This document shows, piece after piece, positions 46,260 to 57,691 of a DNA stretch of 64,000 nucleotides. A model generated the notes under the pieces. That model was not told where the DNA came from. It did not search any database and saw nothing but the letters and a program-made list of their open reading frames with translations. The stretch is from Hymenoscyphus infarciens (Eukaryota > Ascomycota > Leotiomycetes > Helotiales > Helotiaceae): the NCBI GenBank assembly GCA_001414345.1, contig LLCB01000169.1, forward strand, positions 59,100 through 123,099, in the 5' to 3' direction. Made by a program: the position numbers and the translations under genes. Every line of letters begins with the position of its first letter. Position 1 is the first letter of the stretch.

Positions 46260-49031
46260 TCAGTTCAAGGGCTTTCTTGCCCATCCACTAACAATTCTCC
46301 ATCCAGCACCACAAGCACGTCCCTCCTCGATGATATCTTGCACACCATCAATCTTTGCCTCAGTCCCCACAGTCTGTAACTTGCATCTCAAGAGCCACTT
46401 CTCCCAAGCCCACGCACCAACAATACCACACACACTAGCCGCGTTCTCGGTACTCCCCGAGACCATCGCCTCCAACTCAAGTTTAACCTCGACACCCATG
46501 CTATCGCGATTGACAACCTTCTCCTCGATCTTGGCACCCATTGGGAGAAAGGTCCAGGCACGCTTGACGCCAACGAAACCAGCCTTCTTGAGACGGCCAA
46601 GGAAGAGTTTGGTGGGTTGAGGATCGTAACCCAAAGTGTTGAGATTGAAGCCAAACTCGACGCTCTTTGCGAGGCCTTGTGGACCGGCATTGACGATATC
46701 GGAATCCATGATGGAGAACTCGAGGTAGCCACCTGGCTTGAGAACACGCATGCACTCCTTGAGGCAAGAATCCCATTCATCTTGTCCGTTCTCACCATTC
46801 TGCTTCAAGATGCTGTAGATTTCACGAGCAGAGATGAGGTCGAATTGGTTGTCGTTGAATGGGAGCTTGACCAAGCGATCGACGGCGATCTGGCGATGGT
46901 TCTTTGGGCCGCGGATGTTGGAGTTGGAGAGTTGTCGAAGAGCTTTGGTGGTGACGGTGTAAACCTTGGTGTTTGGGTACTCGGAAGCACAGTGCCATGC
47001 CCAATCGCAAGTGGCCTGTCCACCAAGATCCAAGATTCTGGCACGGTCTCTTGGGGTGCCATCCATCTTTGGTCCCATAGAAGAAAGTCTAGCGAGACGC
47101 TTGGCGACGGGAGCTGCAATCAAGCGACCTCCGTTGAGAAGCTTCATAGCCATCACGTTCCAAGTAGCAGGTGCCATTTGGTTGAAGGCCTCGGCCTCTT
47201 TGTCTCGCTTGAACTTCTCTGGATTCTCAGGGGCGATCTCATCTCCGCGGGCAACGTTGGCAGACATGCGGCGCTTGGGGCTTGAGGGTACCACACTTAG
47301 TTGGTACTTCCCGAGGAGTTGGGCTCGGTGGGAAGCTGGAAAAACGACACGCTGAGTCTGCATAGCCTCGAATCTCGGGATGCGGTGCGTGAACGTGTCA
47401 CGGTAACGGGAGCGAGTGACGAAGCCTTGGAACGCACGATAGTACGCTGATTCTTGCTGGTCAGCTTTTGGCAATGGACACGCGACTACGGTCGATGTTG
47501 GGATCTCAGAGAAACGGACCGTTTTGCGGGGTGGAGATGGAGCTTCGTCGACGACTTCGACAACTTCCTCTCTTTGGCTCCTGATACTGGCATTACGTTG
47601 AAGCAGGGCAGCTTCATCATCACGCTCCTCGGTGGGATTGATGAGTTCGGCAAGGTATGAGCTTTGAGCAGCCAACCACATGCCAGTGCGGTCGATGTTT
47701 TCAACAGGAATGTTCTCAAGCTTCAATGGCTCGCTGATCATCTCGTCAGCGACGATTTCCTCCTCGACAACTGGTGCTGCGGCCTTGATGGTCTCATCAG
47801 ACTTTTGTTGAGGGAGATATGGTCGTGCCGTGGGGAGACCCTCCGACATGCAGTCCGAGGTTTCGGAAACCTCCAAGATTCGCTCGACTGGAGCAGAAGA
47901 CGACCATGGCGTCTTGTAAAAGTGCTCGGCAGTGGTAGAGGAAGGTGGGGCGGCCGATTCGGGTGTGCAGGGAACGAGGTGCCATGTGTGTCTGGCGCTG
48001 TGGGAGAGTGTGGAGAAGAATCCGCCGGGTGATGGAATCTCGAGCTTGGTAAGGCTGGCAAGAGATCGTTGTCCCTCCGGGGAGAGAACGACGGAGTTGT
48101 TTCTGTGGATGTTGGTGGTAAGGGGTGGGAGAGTTTGTTGCATCTCTCGAACTGGTGCTGCCGCGCGTGGGGCTTGTTCCAATTCAATGACTTGCTCGGG
48201 GTGGTGCTGTTCGTACGACTGATCACCAGAAAGTGCTTGCAAAGTAGCCATGGCGTCAGGTTGAAGCTGGACGCCATTGCCCCATTGATCTTCATCATCT
48301 CCATTGACACTTCCAATTTCTGGTGTTGGCGGGACAGACATCGCCGCCAATTGGTCGGAGCTAAGACTGCCATCCAAAGATGGTGGTGCAGATGATGAGG
48401 GAACTTCTTGTGATTGCAAGTATGAAAAGAGTGCCGGGGACATGGGCACCTTTGGTGGTGGTGTTGGTGGAATGGGAGATGTCAGCTTCTTGAAAGCTTC
48501 GACACCTGGCCATGGGTCACCTTGTGAAGGAATGGCAAGGACTGGAAGGGAGTTACGGGAGGTCTTGCTTGTGATGGAATCAACCGAAGAGCGGTTTGCT
48601 CTGGTGTTTTGGCGAGTCGCACTTCTCCTCCGCACTGACGACTTCCTTCTGGAATCCTCATCGGACGACACATCGTAGAGGTCGTCAAAGTCGGTAGCCT
48701 CAGTGGTAAAACTTGTACGGGTCCAAGGTGCAGAAGAAGGTGTGGGTGAGATAATACTCTCGCTATCGGATGAGTCTGTGGATTCTGGGATAGGTGCCGA
48801 CATGAAGTGGTTGCCGCGGGGTGTGGGGAAGTGATCGCTTAGAGGGGAGAGCCATTGTGCTGTCCGCGACGCTTTCTGTTCCTGACTTCTTCGTCTCTCC
48901 ATCACGGTTGAATTTCGTTGCGACTCTTCGTCGTCTTCCATTATTGTATTAAGTGTTTTGTTTGTCTTGCGAGCCTGCGCAGGAGACGGAGGCGAATATG
49001 TAGTCGCAGGTAATAGATCTAGAGTAGCCAT
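46260..49031 (-). CDS. Large SAM-dependent methyltransferase with long disordered N-terminus
   Basis: Class I (Rossmann) methyltransferase at the C-terminus of a 923-aa single-exon protein; substrate unknown. The start MATLDLLPATTYSPP at 49031 is preferred; an in-frame ATG at 49103 adds 24 residues. Roughly the first 620 residues are Ser/Pro/Glu-rich and probably disordered, with acidic blocks such as ISPTPSSAPW. The catalytic part reads PATWNVMAMKLLNGGRL, then motif I ILDLGGQATCDWAWHCA, KVYTVTTKALRQLSNSN, the post-motif FDLISAREIYSIL, and LKPGGYLEFSIMDSDIV (motif III-like), followed by LFLGRLKKAGF. This is the methyltransferase type 11/25 arrangement also seen in LaeA-like proteins, but I cannot assign it to LaeA. 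The disordered region may carry phosphorylation or interaction sites. Confidence 0.85.
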   Translation of the reverse strand: MATLDLLPATTYSPPSPAQARKTNKTLNTIMEDDEESQRNSTVMERRRSQEQKASRTAQWLSPLSDHFPTPRGNHFMSAPIPESTDSSDSESIISPTPSSAPWTRTSFTTEATDFDDLYDVSSDEDSRRKSSVRRRSATRQNTRANRSSVDSITSKTSRNSLPVLAIPSQGDPWPGVEAFKKLTSPIPPTPPPKVPMSPALFSYLQSQEVPSSSAPPSLDGSLSSDQLAAMSVPPTPEIGSVNGDDEDQWGNGVQLQPDAMATLQALSGDQSYEQHHPEQVIELEQAPRAAAPVREMQQTLPPLTTNIHRNNSVVLSPEGQRSLASLTKLEIPSPGGFFSTLSHSARHTWHLVPCTPESAAPPSSTTAEHFYKTPWSSSAPVERILEVSETSDCMSEGLPTARPYLPQQKSDETIKAAAPVVEEEIVADEMISEPLKLENIPVENIDRTGMWLAAQSSYLAELINPTEERDDEAALLQRNASIRSQREEVVEVVDEAPSPPRKTVRFSEIPTSTVVACPLPKADQQESAYYRAFQGFVTRSRYRDTFTHRIPRFEAMQTQRVVFPASHRAQLLGKYQLSVVPSSPKRRMSANVARGDEIAPENPEKFKRDKEAEAFNQMAPATWNVMAMKLLNGGRLIAAPVAKRLARLSSMGPKMDGTPRDRARILDLGGQATCDWAWHCASEYPNTKVYTVTTKALRQLSNSNIRGPKNHRQIAVDRLVKLPFNDNQFDLISAREIYSILKQNGENGQDEWDSCLKECMRVLKPGGYLEFSIMDSDIVNAGPQGLAKSVEFGFNLNTLGYDPQPTKLFLGRLKKAGFVGVKRAWTFLPMGAKIEEKVVNRDSMGVEVKLELEAMVSGSTENAASVCGIVGAWAWEKWLLRCKLQTVGTEAKIDGVQDIIEEGRACGAGWRIVSGWARKPLN

Positions 49032-51372
49032 TTTGGTCGCTGCAGAAAATTGTATAAATAGGTGGTGGGCGGCCTGGGATGGGTGAGTGAGTGAGCCGAA
49101 CAAATATAAATTCCCGGTCGACGGAGAATGTATGTAAGACTACCAATGTTGAGGACGGCGCGCGGGGTTAAAATTAAAAGATTGAATGCTTCGATCTACG
49201 AAGACTTGGGAAAGCGAAAAGCAGAATACGGACGGAGCAAAAACGAAGAACAAGGACGAAGAAACAGAAAAGTCAAGAAGTCAGGAAGAGATGTCTCTAC
49301 CTGCTTGTTGGGACCCCGATTGTTTATACCAACCACACACCACACGCACTCGCCCTGCCTCTCTGCATTTTTCACCAGCGTCAAGAGGGCATACGTGGGC
49401 GCCAAAGCTGGACCTGGACTTTGCCATCTTGACCTGATTCGGGCAGAGGGACCAGGATGAGGAGGGGTGTGGAGGTGGAGGTGGTGGTAGAGGTGGTAGA
49501 CGCGCCCACCACGACAACTTGTCCAGAGCAAAGTGCCACGATAAAAAGCACTAGGGGAAGAAGATGGCCCGTTTGGTGGTGCACCATGTACGTGTTCCGC
49601 TGCTATCACCAATCCAATGAAGGCTGGTGGCCATCGTCGGAAGCCAATGGCAGCAGCTGCAGAAACGACGAGAGCTCTCCCACGAACCACAGCGCAGAAA
49701 ACAATTGCATAGCCAAAATTAGCAGCCGGGGAGAAAGGAAAACGGTGTGGATGGCGCGCGCGAGGGGAACAGACGTTGCTCCATCTGATTGGCATTGAAG
49801 ATGTTGGGCGCTTAAATCACCTGCATCGCCATCCACTATCACCGCTAGGGTTTGACTGCATCTCGCCCTTTCAGTGCCACTGGCTGGGAAACAGCCATTT
49901 CCTCGACCAACGGCAGACGAGCTTCAATTCTCCCGATGGGTAAAGGCGTTCATCCACCATTGAGACGTCTCCTCTGTGTGGCCGCTTCGAGAAACAAGAA
50001 GGAGGACGCGATGCCGATGCATGCTCTTCCAAGCGACCCTGCCCGACCTCGCTGGAAATAGATTGCGCGCTACTCTCGAAAGATCAATATCGATCCTCTA
50101 AATGGGTGAAAGATGGCCCAATTAGGACATTCGTAAAGATGAAAGGGCTTAGTCTGATGCGCGTCGCGATGTCGATTGTTAATAAAGTAATAAAGATGGG
50201 AAAGATGGAAGAAAGATGGAAGAGCATCCTTGGCAATTTGTGTCACGTGTATCTGCCCCCTGAGAGAAAGTCGGTTTTTCTATTGGTTGCTTCCTTATTG
50301 GCCGCGGCCCTTGGGCAAAAATCCAATCAAGTATCACAGAACTTCTTGAAGAATCGTTGCAAATCTGCAACCTTGGGTCTATCCAAGGTCCCAAACACGG
50401 TCTTCTTCTTTCATAACGCAAAGTACAAGTACTTCAGTACCCAACATGACAAGGTTGTGTCTTACCACACCATTAATCCAGACAGCCCAATAGGCTGGAC
50501 ATTACCGTAAGATCTGTACTCTTATTTCTTGCGTCCATCAGCACTCAAATATTAGATTATCTTTCCCGTGCCGTGCGTGTATCCTCTCTTCTTTTTGTCA
50601 TCTTTCTAAGGAACCGGAATATTCAATCCGATTCCCTCTCACCTTCTCATAAACATTCCTCCACCGCTGACTTCCTTCCACTGCAATCCTGCAGAGTAGA
50701 ACAAGAATCGACCGCAGACATAACCAGCGAACTTTCCTCAATCAGGAGATTTAGCTTCCTTGAGATATAGAGAGTGTGTTATACAAATAACAAAAAGGAA
50801 GCTTCCTTCTAAGAGAAATATGAATTTGGAGTAAGTAGGTCGGTCACCCTAGAAGGGTGTTTTCGTAGCTTTCTTAGCGGCAGACTTTCCCGCCCTCAGC
50901 CAGAAACCAATCCGAGTTTGTATAAGGTATGTAAGAGCTTCGTTTTGACCCATCACTTTTGAGGTTCCAACTTCCTCAAGCTCTCCTCTTTTCATCACAT
51001 ACTTTACCTAGGTATCGGTATTGTTCGACGAGCCCCCTCCCCGGATTGTGATTGGGGCATGCCAGGTGACTAAAACGTGACCGAAACCTTTTAGAGCTGG
51101 TTGGTCAGAGAGCTCGCAACTTTTATAATATAAGGTAAGCTGGATTTAAACTATATGCGGTCGAGATAATCATTAATTAGCACTCAACCCCTCTGCTGTT
51201 ATTTTTCTTTTGTTTTGAGGATTTTTCTCCCTAGTGTTATCTGAGGCTGTACCTCCTTAGCTATTATCACACTATACGAATTATAACTCGTCTCCCTGTG
51301 TCCTAGCTAGTGACTTGTAACAGGATTAACAACCAAGCAGTAGTAATCTCGATAGAAAAACTATATATTTAT
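49032..51372. other. 2.3-kb intergenic region
   Basis: This is the promoter side of the methyltransferase gene. Frames at 49196-49795 (-), 49457-49798 (+) and 50106-50510 (+) are low-complexity or not recognisable. No RNA gene was seen. Confidence 0.5.
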
Positions 51373-52899
51373 TTATTTATCGAATCTAATAGCCCTGGAT
51401 TCTGTAGAATCTTCAAACAAATGATAGATAGCTCTATCTCCTAACTTATCAACAAGAACCTTCCCTTGTCCCTTGACCCTTGAAGAAAATATCATTCTCA
51501 GTGTCACAGACCAGAATAGCCGTGGTGGATGGAATAAGATGAGCGACGTCCCCTAAGCTCATGGCCATGGTTTGACGGATGTGGCCAAAGTGAGAGGTAG
51601 TTTTGAAGGCCCAGGTTCCTTGTTCGATGTACCACTTGAAGGTTGTGTCAGTTAGAAGTTAATTTTAGGAGTAAAGAAATGAAGGGGTCAAAAACGAAAC
51701 GGAAACATACTCTCTTCCCCGTAGGTGTAGCCGGATCCTTCATCACCTCCTCCACAACCCTATTAACCCCCACCCCATCCCCACTCTCAAACATCCTCAC
51801 AAACTTCTTCCCAAAATTCCCCTCAACAATACACTCAAAACTATCCAACCCACCAACACAAATGAGCGCCCTCAACCGCCCCTCAACCGCCCCGCCGAGT
51901 GCGCAAAATCCCCCCCCCCCAAACTGAACCCAACAAGACAAATAGCATTAGTATCAACATCCTCCCTAGTAAAAAGGTAATCCATAACGGGGGTGACCAC
52001 CCTTTCCCATTCTTTAATGAAGCCCATATTTTGAGCTCGCCTAGAACCAGCTTGGCCTGGTCCATAGTAGGTTATCACGTTGTACCCGCGGTCGAGAACT
52101 GCGCGTCCTACCATGTGGTACATTTCTTCTTCAAAGCCGTTTCCGAGAATGAGGGTTGGTTTAGGTTTGGTTGTGCTATCTAGAGAGTAGAAGCTTGTGG
52201 GGACGCAAAAGCCCTCTGTGGGGAGGGAGGTCTTTGAGTTGAGCGGGGACGGGAAGGGGAGACTGGGAGGTGGTTGAGTTAGTTTCCACTCTCGCTTGAA
52301 TCGAACCGCAACTTAAGGGGGGTCAAAGTTTTAAAGAGATACTATACTCACAACAGCCTTCCTAAAACAATATTCATACGCCCCCCAAATTTTTTTCAAT
52401 CCTAGGATCCTCCCAATCTCCATGCAAATCGAAATCTGCAGACCGATACTAAATCGCAGCCTTAAAATAGCCGAAACAGGAAATCGCTTCTCATCAATCC
52501 TCTCAGCGCTTTCAAAACCACGATCAGCTAGTTGATTTAAAGCAGCTGAGAAGCTAGAGAAATCTCCTGGTGTGATTTGGGAGGCTGCTACTAGGACTTC
52601 GCCGATATCTGAGGCGTCGTAGGGTGCGATTGCGAGATCCCGGAGGATTTCAAAGTGGAAGTCCTGGTCTGATTTGGGGAATTGGTAAGTTGTTAGTGTT
52701 GCGTCGTGAAGTGCTGGTGTGAATATTTACCAGTCGTCCTCGAAAAGCAATTTGGGAGAAAAATATTTAGAAAAACATCTCCACTTTTACTTCCACTTGC
52801 TCTTAACTTTCCAGCAGCAGAGATCTTATATATCAGTATTTGTGTGTATCCCTTGACTTTGATCTTGTCGACCTCTCTCGTGCAGCCACACCCAAGCAT
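51373..52899 (-). pseudogene. Alpha/beta-hydrolase (FrsA/acylaminoacyl-peptidase-like) pseudogene with several frame lesions
   Basis: The reading can be followed in pieces from about 52899 to a stop at 51373-51375: FLNIFLPNCFSRTT, then (after an intron ending AATCAG) DQDFHFEILRDLAIAPYDAS, ...FSSFSAALNQLADRGFE, YRSADFDLHGDWEDPRIEKN, AYEYCFRKAV, PTLILGNGFEEEMYHMVGRA, ITYYGPGQAGSRR, the nucleophile elbow GFSLGG, RLRALICVGGLDSFE, WYIEQGTWAFKTTSHFGH and DTENDIFFKGQG. The family (about 400 aa; fungal dienelactone-hydrolase/FrsA-like hydrolases) is clear in order. Lesions: frameshift before YFKAA, TAG at 52449-52451, frameshift near 52381-52398, frameshift at an 11-base G/C run at 51910-51920 beside the catalytic Ser, and a 7-bp triplicated CCCTTG unit at 51463-51482 shifting the C-terminus. 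Introns: about 52320-52350 and 51640-51705. Confidence 0.8.
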
Positions 52900-53277
52900 T
52901 GACTAATCGCCAAACATGCGAAGTTACTCTTACATCTGCCCATGAGTGCATTGAAGAGTGTTATTCAGTCTACTCAAGGGCGGTGTGAAAGTTTTGTGCG
53001 ACCCCGAATTGCAATACACCTCCCAAATTCAGCCCCGTGTAGATGCGGAGGCTGAACTCGCCTTGTACACTTATAGCTTGCGATTATGCCAATGATGCAA
53101 GATGTTGTTGTATTGCATAAACCCTCCTCATACGACACCGTTTCTGGTTCGAGGTGATATTGGGTGGATAAACCTACAAAATGGTGGACTCGATCAGTAG
53201 GTTACAAACCTAACCAGTGACTTCCAAGTAGTCCGTAATGTAGAAAAGTAGCAATGAATAACTTTAGAACATTTCAA
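52900..53277. other. Intergenic, about 380 bp
   Basis: Between the 3' end of the UBE3D-like gene and the start of the hydrolase pseudogene. Nothing is recognised. Confidence 0.45.
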
Positions 53278-55023
53278 TTACCGCATCTCGTCATATCTCT
53301 CTAATAACCCTACGTTCCAGTTCTGAAATTTCCTAGCGCTTGGTGGTAACATGCCAGCACTATCACGAAGACAGTCCACAACCTCCCCTATTGCTTCGAA
53401 TGGTAGTGCCAATTCCTCGGTATCTTCCCGCTCTTGGAGTTCGACGGCTGCTTTTTCCTCGATAACATTCCAAAAAACTTTCATAGCAAGTTGCCCAGGT
53501 AAGGAGGAGGTTGGTGAGGCATGTCGAGGTGTTTGCTTACTTTCTGGGAGGTTCGACGTGGAATAGCGTAAACCAGGGGTTAATATCCATAATGAAACGA
53601 ACGATGTAGATGAGGTAGATGAGTGAAGAGAGGTGGAGGTGGTAGTCTTCGTTCGTATGGCGAGACCAGCTGAGCTTTCAGTCGGATAAGGCTCGCTCAA
53701 AGACGGCAAAGTAGGTTTGGAGGATACTGAGAGGGCTTTCCAACCCATTGGGTACAATACCACACGTGATGTGCATTGCGATTGAAGGAGGGTCGTCAAC
53801 TGAGCAGCTACGAAGTAGAATAAAGACGGCGAGTTGACATGTGGCGAAGATGTCGAACATTTGGATTTCAGTCTCCATTTATAAAGTCGAATGCCCTCAG
53901 CTTGATCGTCGACTCTTCCAATGTATTTTTGGCATTTTCCGCAGTCAATGGACCGATATGCAAAGAAATTTTCAGATGGTTTTATTGTCTAAGATTATAT
54001 CAGTACCTATACTAGTCCCAATGGTAAGGGGCCACTTGATCTTATAACGTTCAAGCTGGGTCAAGAAAACTGACTTCTTCAAAACTCAAAATATGCCTCA
54101 TTCTTATCCCATGCTATCCCAACAACTCTGGAAAACACGGCGGGCATGGAACGAGTTTGATCCCCTCGCTACCAGAAAGGTAACCCATAATCCGAAGACA
54201 AGGGTAGGCCTTAATGATTTGTCCGCTGAAACATGCGGAACGGAGACCAAATGATCAATTTTGGGTATTTGTATCGGTGACCAGACAACTGAAAAGCAAA
54301 AGAGCTTGCATGGCCACCTTCTTAATACCCATTGAAAAGGACAAATTCTTGAAAATATATCCCGAGGAGAGAAAAAAGAGACCAAAATCTTACCGACAAG
54401 CCAGAGCAATCGTTTTCAGACAACAGAAAGGTTGTTGAATCGATGAAAGCAGTCCCGGGGCGAGCAACAAATTTCGTATTAGCACCATAGCCTCTGTTGG
54501 CATTGAAATCGGCTTGAATTTGGCCACTTGCACCATTAGCCTCATGATTCTGTTCATGCTCAGGCACATCAGGCTTATGACAATGCCAGAACTCCATCAT
54601 CTCGGCCCAATTTTCACTTGGTAGGTCTTTCCAAGTTTCTATGACTCCTTCTTTCAGTACCGTAGTATTGCAATTCCGGCAAGCGAATCCAGGGTTGCTC
54701 CCTAGCTGCCTTGCAGACCAAGGTGCTTCATTCTCTTGTAAATGCTCCAATGCTGAGGACGCAGGTGCATCCGCTAATGGTAGTCTCCATGACAATTCTG
54801 TACTGCTCAGAGCAGGTTTCTGAAGCCGAGAACCGGCAGCAACACGGCCAGGGAGATTCAAAGAGATTGTCTCTCCAGCGTGAGTGAGAACAACGCGCTG
54901 ACCTTGAGAAGCAAGCTCAACTTTTGTAGCTGCATCACAAGGTGTATCCAGGGAGGCAATGACGGAGATTTGACGAATGTTGGACAGAAGTTCAGCATAT
55001 AACAAGGACTTTGTTTTTGACAT
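53278..55023 (-). CDS. UBE3D-like E3 ubiquitin ligase (E2-binding HECT_2 protein), two exons
   Basis: Homologue of human UBE3D (E2C-binding protein), a HECT-like E3 that interacts with an E2 enzyme. It has 446 aa. Exon 1 (55023-54394) starts MSKTKSLLYAELLSNIRQIS and includes FACRNCN (first Cys pair), ENWAEMMEFWHCHKPD (the conserved WHCHKP motif), NRGYGANTKFVARPGTAFID and LLSENDCSGLS. Exon 2 (53988-53278) continues TIKPSENFF, then IDCGKCQKYIGRVDD, EGIRLYKWRLKSKC and LTTLLQSQCTSRVVLYPMGW, the C-terminal catalytic-like region with its conserved Cys, and ends with a helical tail. The junction GTAAGA...TTAG is phase 0 and restores the frame. The intron is 405 nt, well above the norm here, and could hide an alternative exon (a frame LSGHRYKYPKLIIWSPF lies after a TTTTCAG). 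A minus-strand frame at 53878-53678 is a shadow of exon 2. Confidence 0.85.
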
Positions 55024-55271
55024 CTCGAGGGTTGGTCGTGGTGGTGTTGGGTAGGATGGAAGACGGAGATGGCAGCCTCTAAAAGCTCGGAGGTGTGTTT
55101 ATGCTCTCGGCTCCGGAATAACTCTTTATCCGGAATGTCTTGGCATTTTGGCCCGTGGAAAGTGAGCTCACATGGATCTTCGTAGCCTTACCCCACACTT
55201 TGACAAGTCCCAACAGTTTGGAAGATCAGGACATTCCCAAACTTTGCACAAAACAACTTCATTCCACCAAA
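55024..55271. promoter_or_regulatory. Divergent promoter of the UBE3D-like and questin oxidase-like genes
   Basis: Only 248 bp lie between the two start codons, which point apart. The region must hold both core promoters. No specific site can be named with support. Confidence 0.5.
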
Positions 55272-56644
55272 ATGTCTGCTCCTATGATCGCGTGGGTGCC
55301 TCTGGTCAACCGAGTACACAAATACCTCACAGCAACCAGCGACTCCGGACGATCAATCGACCTCGAAAGCGTCCCAATCCACGATGTAGAGACGGCCGCG
55401 GAAAAGAGACCTCGGACTTTGAAGCACTTACTCAAAGCAAACCACATCAACCACTCCATATTATACCACCATCTCCAATATCACAATCATCTAGCACATA
55501 TCCTGGGATCTGCGTACATATTTGGGGCAAATCATACTCAATTGCAGAAGATTTACGATGAAGACGAGAAGGAACTCGAGGATTGGGAAGATTCCCCGGC
55601 GGAAATCTCAGAGCTGGATTGGCAGGATTTTCTAGGTCAGAAGCAGTATCAGAGAGCCTATGTCGATTTCTTCGAAGATGAGTTGGCTTTGAAGCACGAT
55701 TATATTTGGACGCGGGTGGCAGAAGAGTATCTGTTTCAAGGAAAAACACCTCTGATAAATAGTCTTATTTCAGGACGTAGGTCACCACAATTCTTCCGCA
55801 ACGCCTGTATGCTAACAGCTTATGTAGTTGGGCACCCACTAATACACCTTGGTTACGCATACGAACTCTCAAGTAAAGAATTGGGCATGGAAGCTTTAGC
55901 CATGGCCGCCTCATGCTACAGCTACCTCCACAAATACCTCGACGACCCATCGTACACAAAGGAACCTACCTACTCCACCACATCCCCCCTCGAAATCCTA
56001 CACAAAATCTCGGATGACAAAAGATTCGACAACATATTCAAAGAGAAGGGCGACTACCTCAACATCCAAAAACTGATGGAAGAGCACGAATCACTTGTCC
56101 TCGAACACTGGAACGCCTGGGCGATTACAGACCCCAAAAAGCAGTTTCAAGAATCACAAGAAGCTGCAATCGCCCTGTTGACCAGAACCGTAAAACCTGG
56201 AACTCATGCCTATGATTTCTTCATGGTACACGCTCTCACCACCAGCCACGCTGTACGAATCCTTCTCCCAATGATACCGAAGAAATTCCACATTAGTCTC
56301 GTAAGACAATGGTGGTTATTGACGATCTGCGTATACGTCGCTCAATTGAGACCTAAGATTAGTGAAGACATTGAGGTTAAACCTACAAAACAATGGAACC
56401 ATGTTGATCACATGGCGCTAAATGGACCTTGGGCTGGTGATGCACATTATGTCAAAGGTATGGTTCCACCCTAATTCCCAACATTTGGAAAATGCTAATT
56501 TACATCCTAGCACTCCGTGCTATGAAAGAAGCGGCTTTCACATGGGGCGATGTACACGAGAGATATCTTTCAGCCGCCGTTCAATTCGCAGATGAATTCG
56601 CTGGCTGGACAGGATTTTCACTTGCTGAAGGTGCAAGTAATTAG
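55272..56644 (+). CDS. Questin oxidase-like (DUF4243) Baeyer-Villiger enzyme, two exons
   Basis: Protein of 439 aa of the questin oxidase family (PF14027, formerly DUF4243; GedK/AflY type), which performs Baeyer-Villiger-like ring cleavage of anthraquinones or related polyketides. Exon 1 (55272-56457) starts MSAPMIAWVPLVNRVH; an in-frame ATG at 55140 would add 44 residues. It carries conserved-looking segments NHSILYHHLQYHNHLAHIL, LGSAYIFGANHTQLQKIYD, DFFEDELALKHDYIWTRV, GHPLIHLGYAYELSSKELGM and FDFFMVHALTTSHAVRILLP (His-rich helices typical of the family). A 53-nt intron (56458-56510) leads to exon 2 (56511-56644), MKEAAFTWGDVHERYLSAAVQF and a short tail; phases match. No polyketide synthase or other pathway gene is adjacent, so an isolated copy or another substrate is possible. 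Confidence 0.9.
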
Positions 56645-57691
56645 GAAACATCGGATATGAGATACGAGATATGAATCTGTAAAGTCATTTGCGACGTGGT
56701 ATGGGAGTTTTATAGGGGTCAAGGAAAATGGGTCTGATTACAAATTGCAAATAATCATAATAATAGCTAGCGATTACAGAACTTCTCAAAATGGAATTGT
56801 AAAAATAAAAGCACTGGGGTTGATGGTGTGGAGAAGCTAGGTATCGAGTGAGGACGTCAAAAGTTAATATGATCAGAAGTAGTCAAAGGGAGACCGATCC
56901 AGAAGGAAAGGCTCTTTGGATGATCCTCAAACAGCTCACTGAACTATTAACGAGCCAAACTGGAAACGAAAACTCTTCGCACCAGCCACCAGCAAATCCC
57001 AACATCAAATTCACGTCCTCAACCACACCTCTGTAATTCACTCTCCCATCACCCACCGTCCTATCAACGCCTTCTTCCCCACACCCCCACCCCACAAATA
57101 ATATTTGAATTCAAATTCAAGAGTACAAATAAGAACATTTGGTCTTCAACGGATAAGCACAAGGTTCACAAAAGTACATCTCCACGAGAATGAGCTACCG
57201 AAAGCTATCCGCCGCAAGAGTTAAACCATTGTTTCCTCGTAATGAGGGCGAGTTTGTCGGTATCTCTTCCTGGTTACGGCCGGGTTGCAGATATTTCTTT
57301 TGCTTTTTTTTTGGGTGTCTTTCTTTTGGAGGGAAAGGTTTTGGTTTTAAGCGAGCGTAAGATTATTTTTTTGTCTATACTTAATTTTGGCGATGAGGAA
57401 TGCAAGCAGGAGTTGGTAAGGTATATTAACTAGAAGTTCGGGATATTGACTAAGCTACCAGGTTAAGACTGTATCTTGTGTTAGAGGGCTAAAAGAAATT
57501 TATGAGGCAAGTCAGTTATTGGTATATGGAGGGTCACGGCGGGTAGGCAGGGGGTTAACGAGAGCCTATTGATGTATTTGATGTAAATGAAATTGGTATC
57601 CTAATCATCCTTGCTTATACAGTAATCCAACCTTCCATAAGGTTTCCAACTCCAATTGCGCCATTTCATATCCATAACAAGCTTCGGCCAT
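56645..57691. other. Intergenic, 1.0 kb
   Basis: Between the convergent 3' ends of the questin oxidase-like gene and RNH201. No supported gene; frames at 56848-57036 (+), 56883-57095 (-) and 57242-57433 (+) are unsupported. Confidence 0.5.

Noticed and set aside
46388..48373. Several open frames on both strands within the methyltransferase gene
   Set aside because: They are overlapping-frame shadows; only the 923-aa frame has methyltransferase motifs in order.
53678..53878. A minus-strand frame (IFATCQLAVFILLRSC...) that looked like a transcription-factor fragment with a nonsense codon
   Set aside because: The other frame across the same DNA continues the UBE3D C-terminus (LTTLLQSQCTSRVVLYP) and joins exon 1 in phase, so this frame is a shadow.
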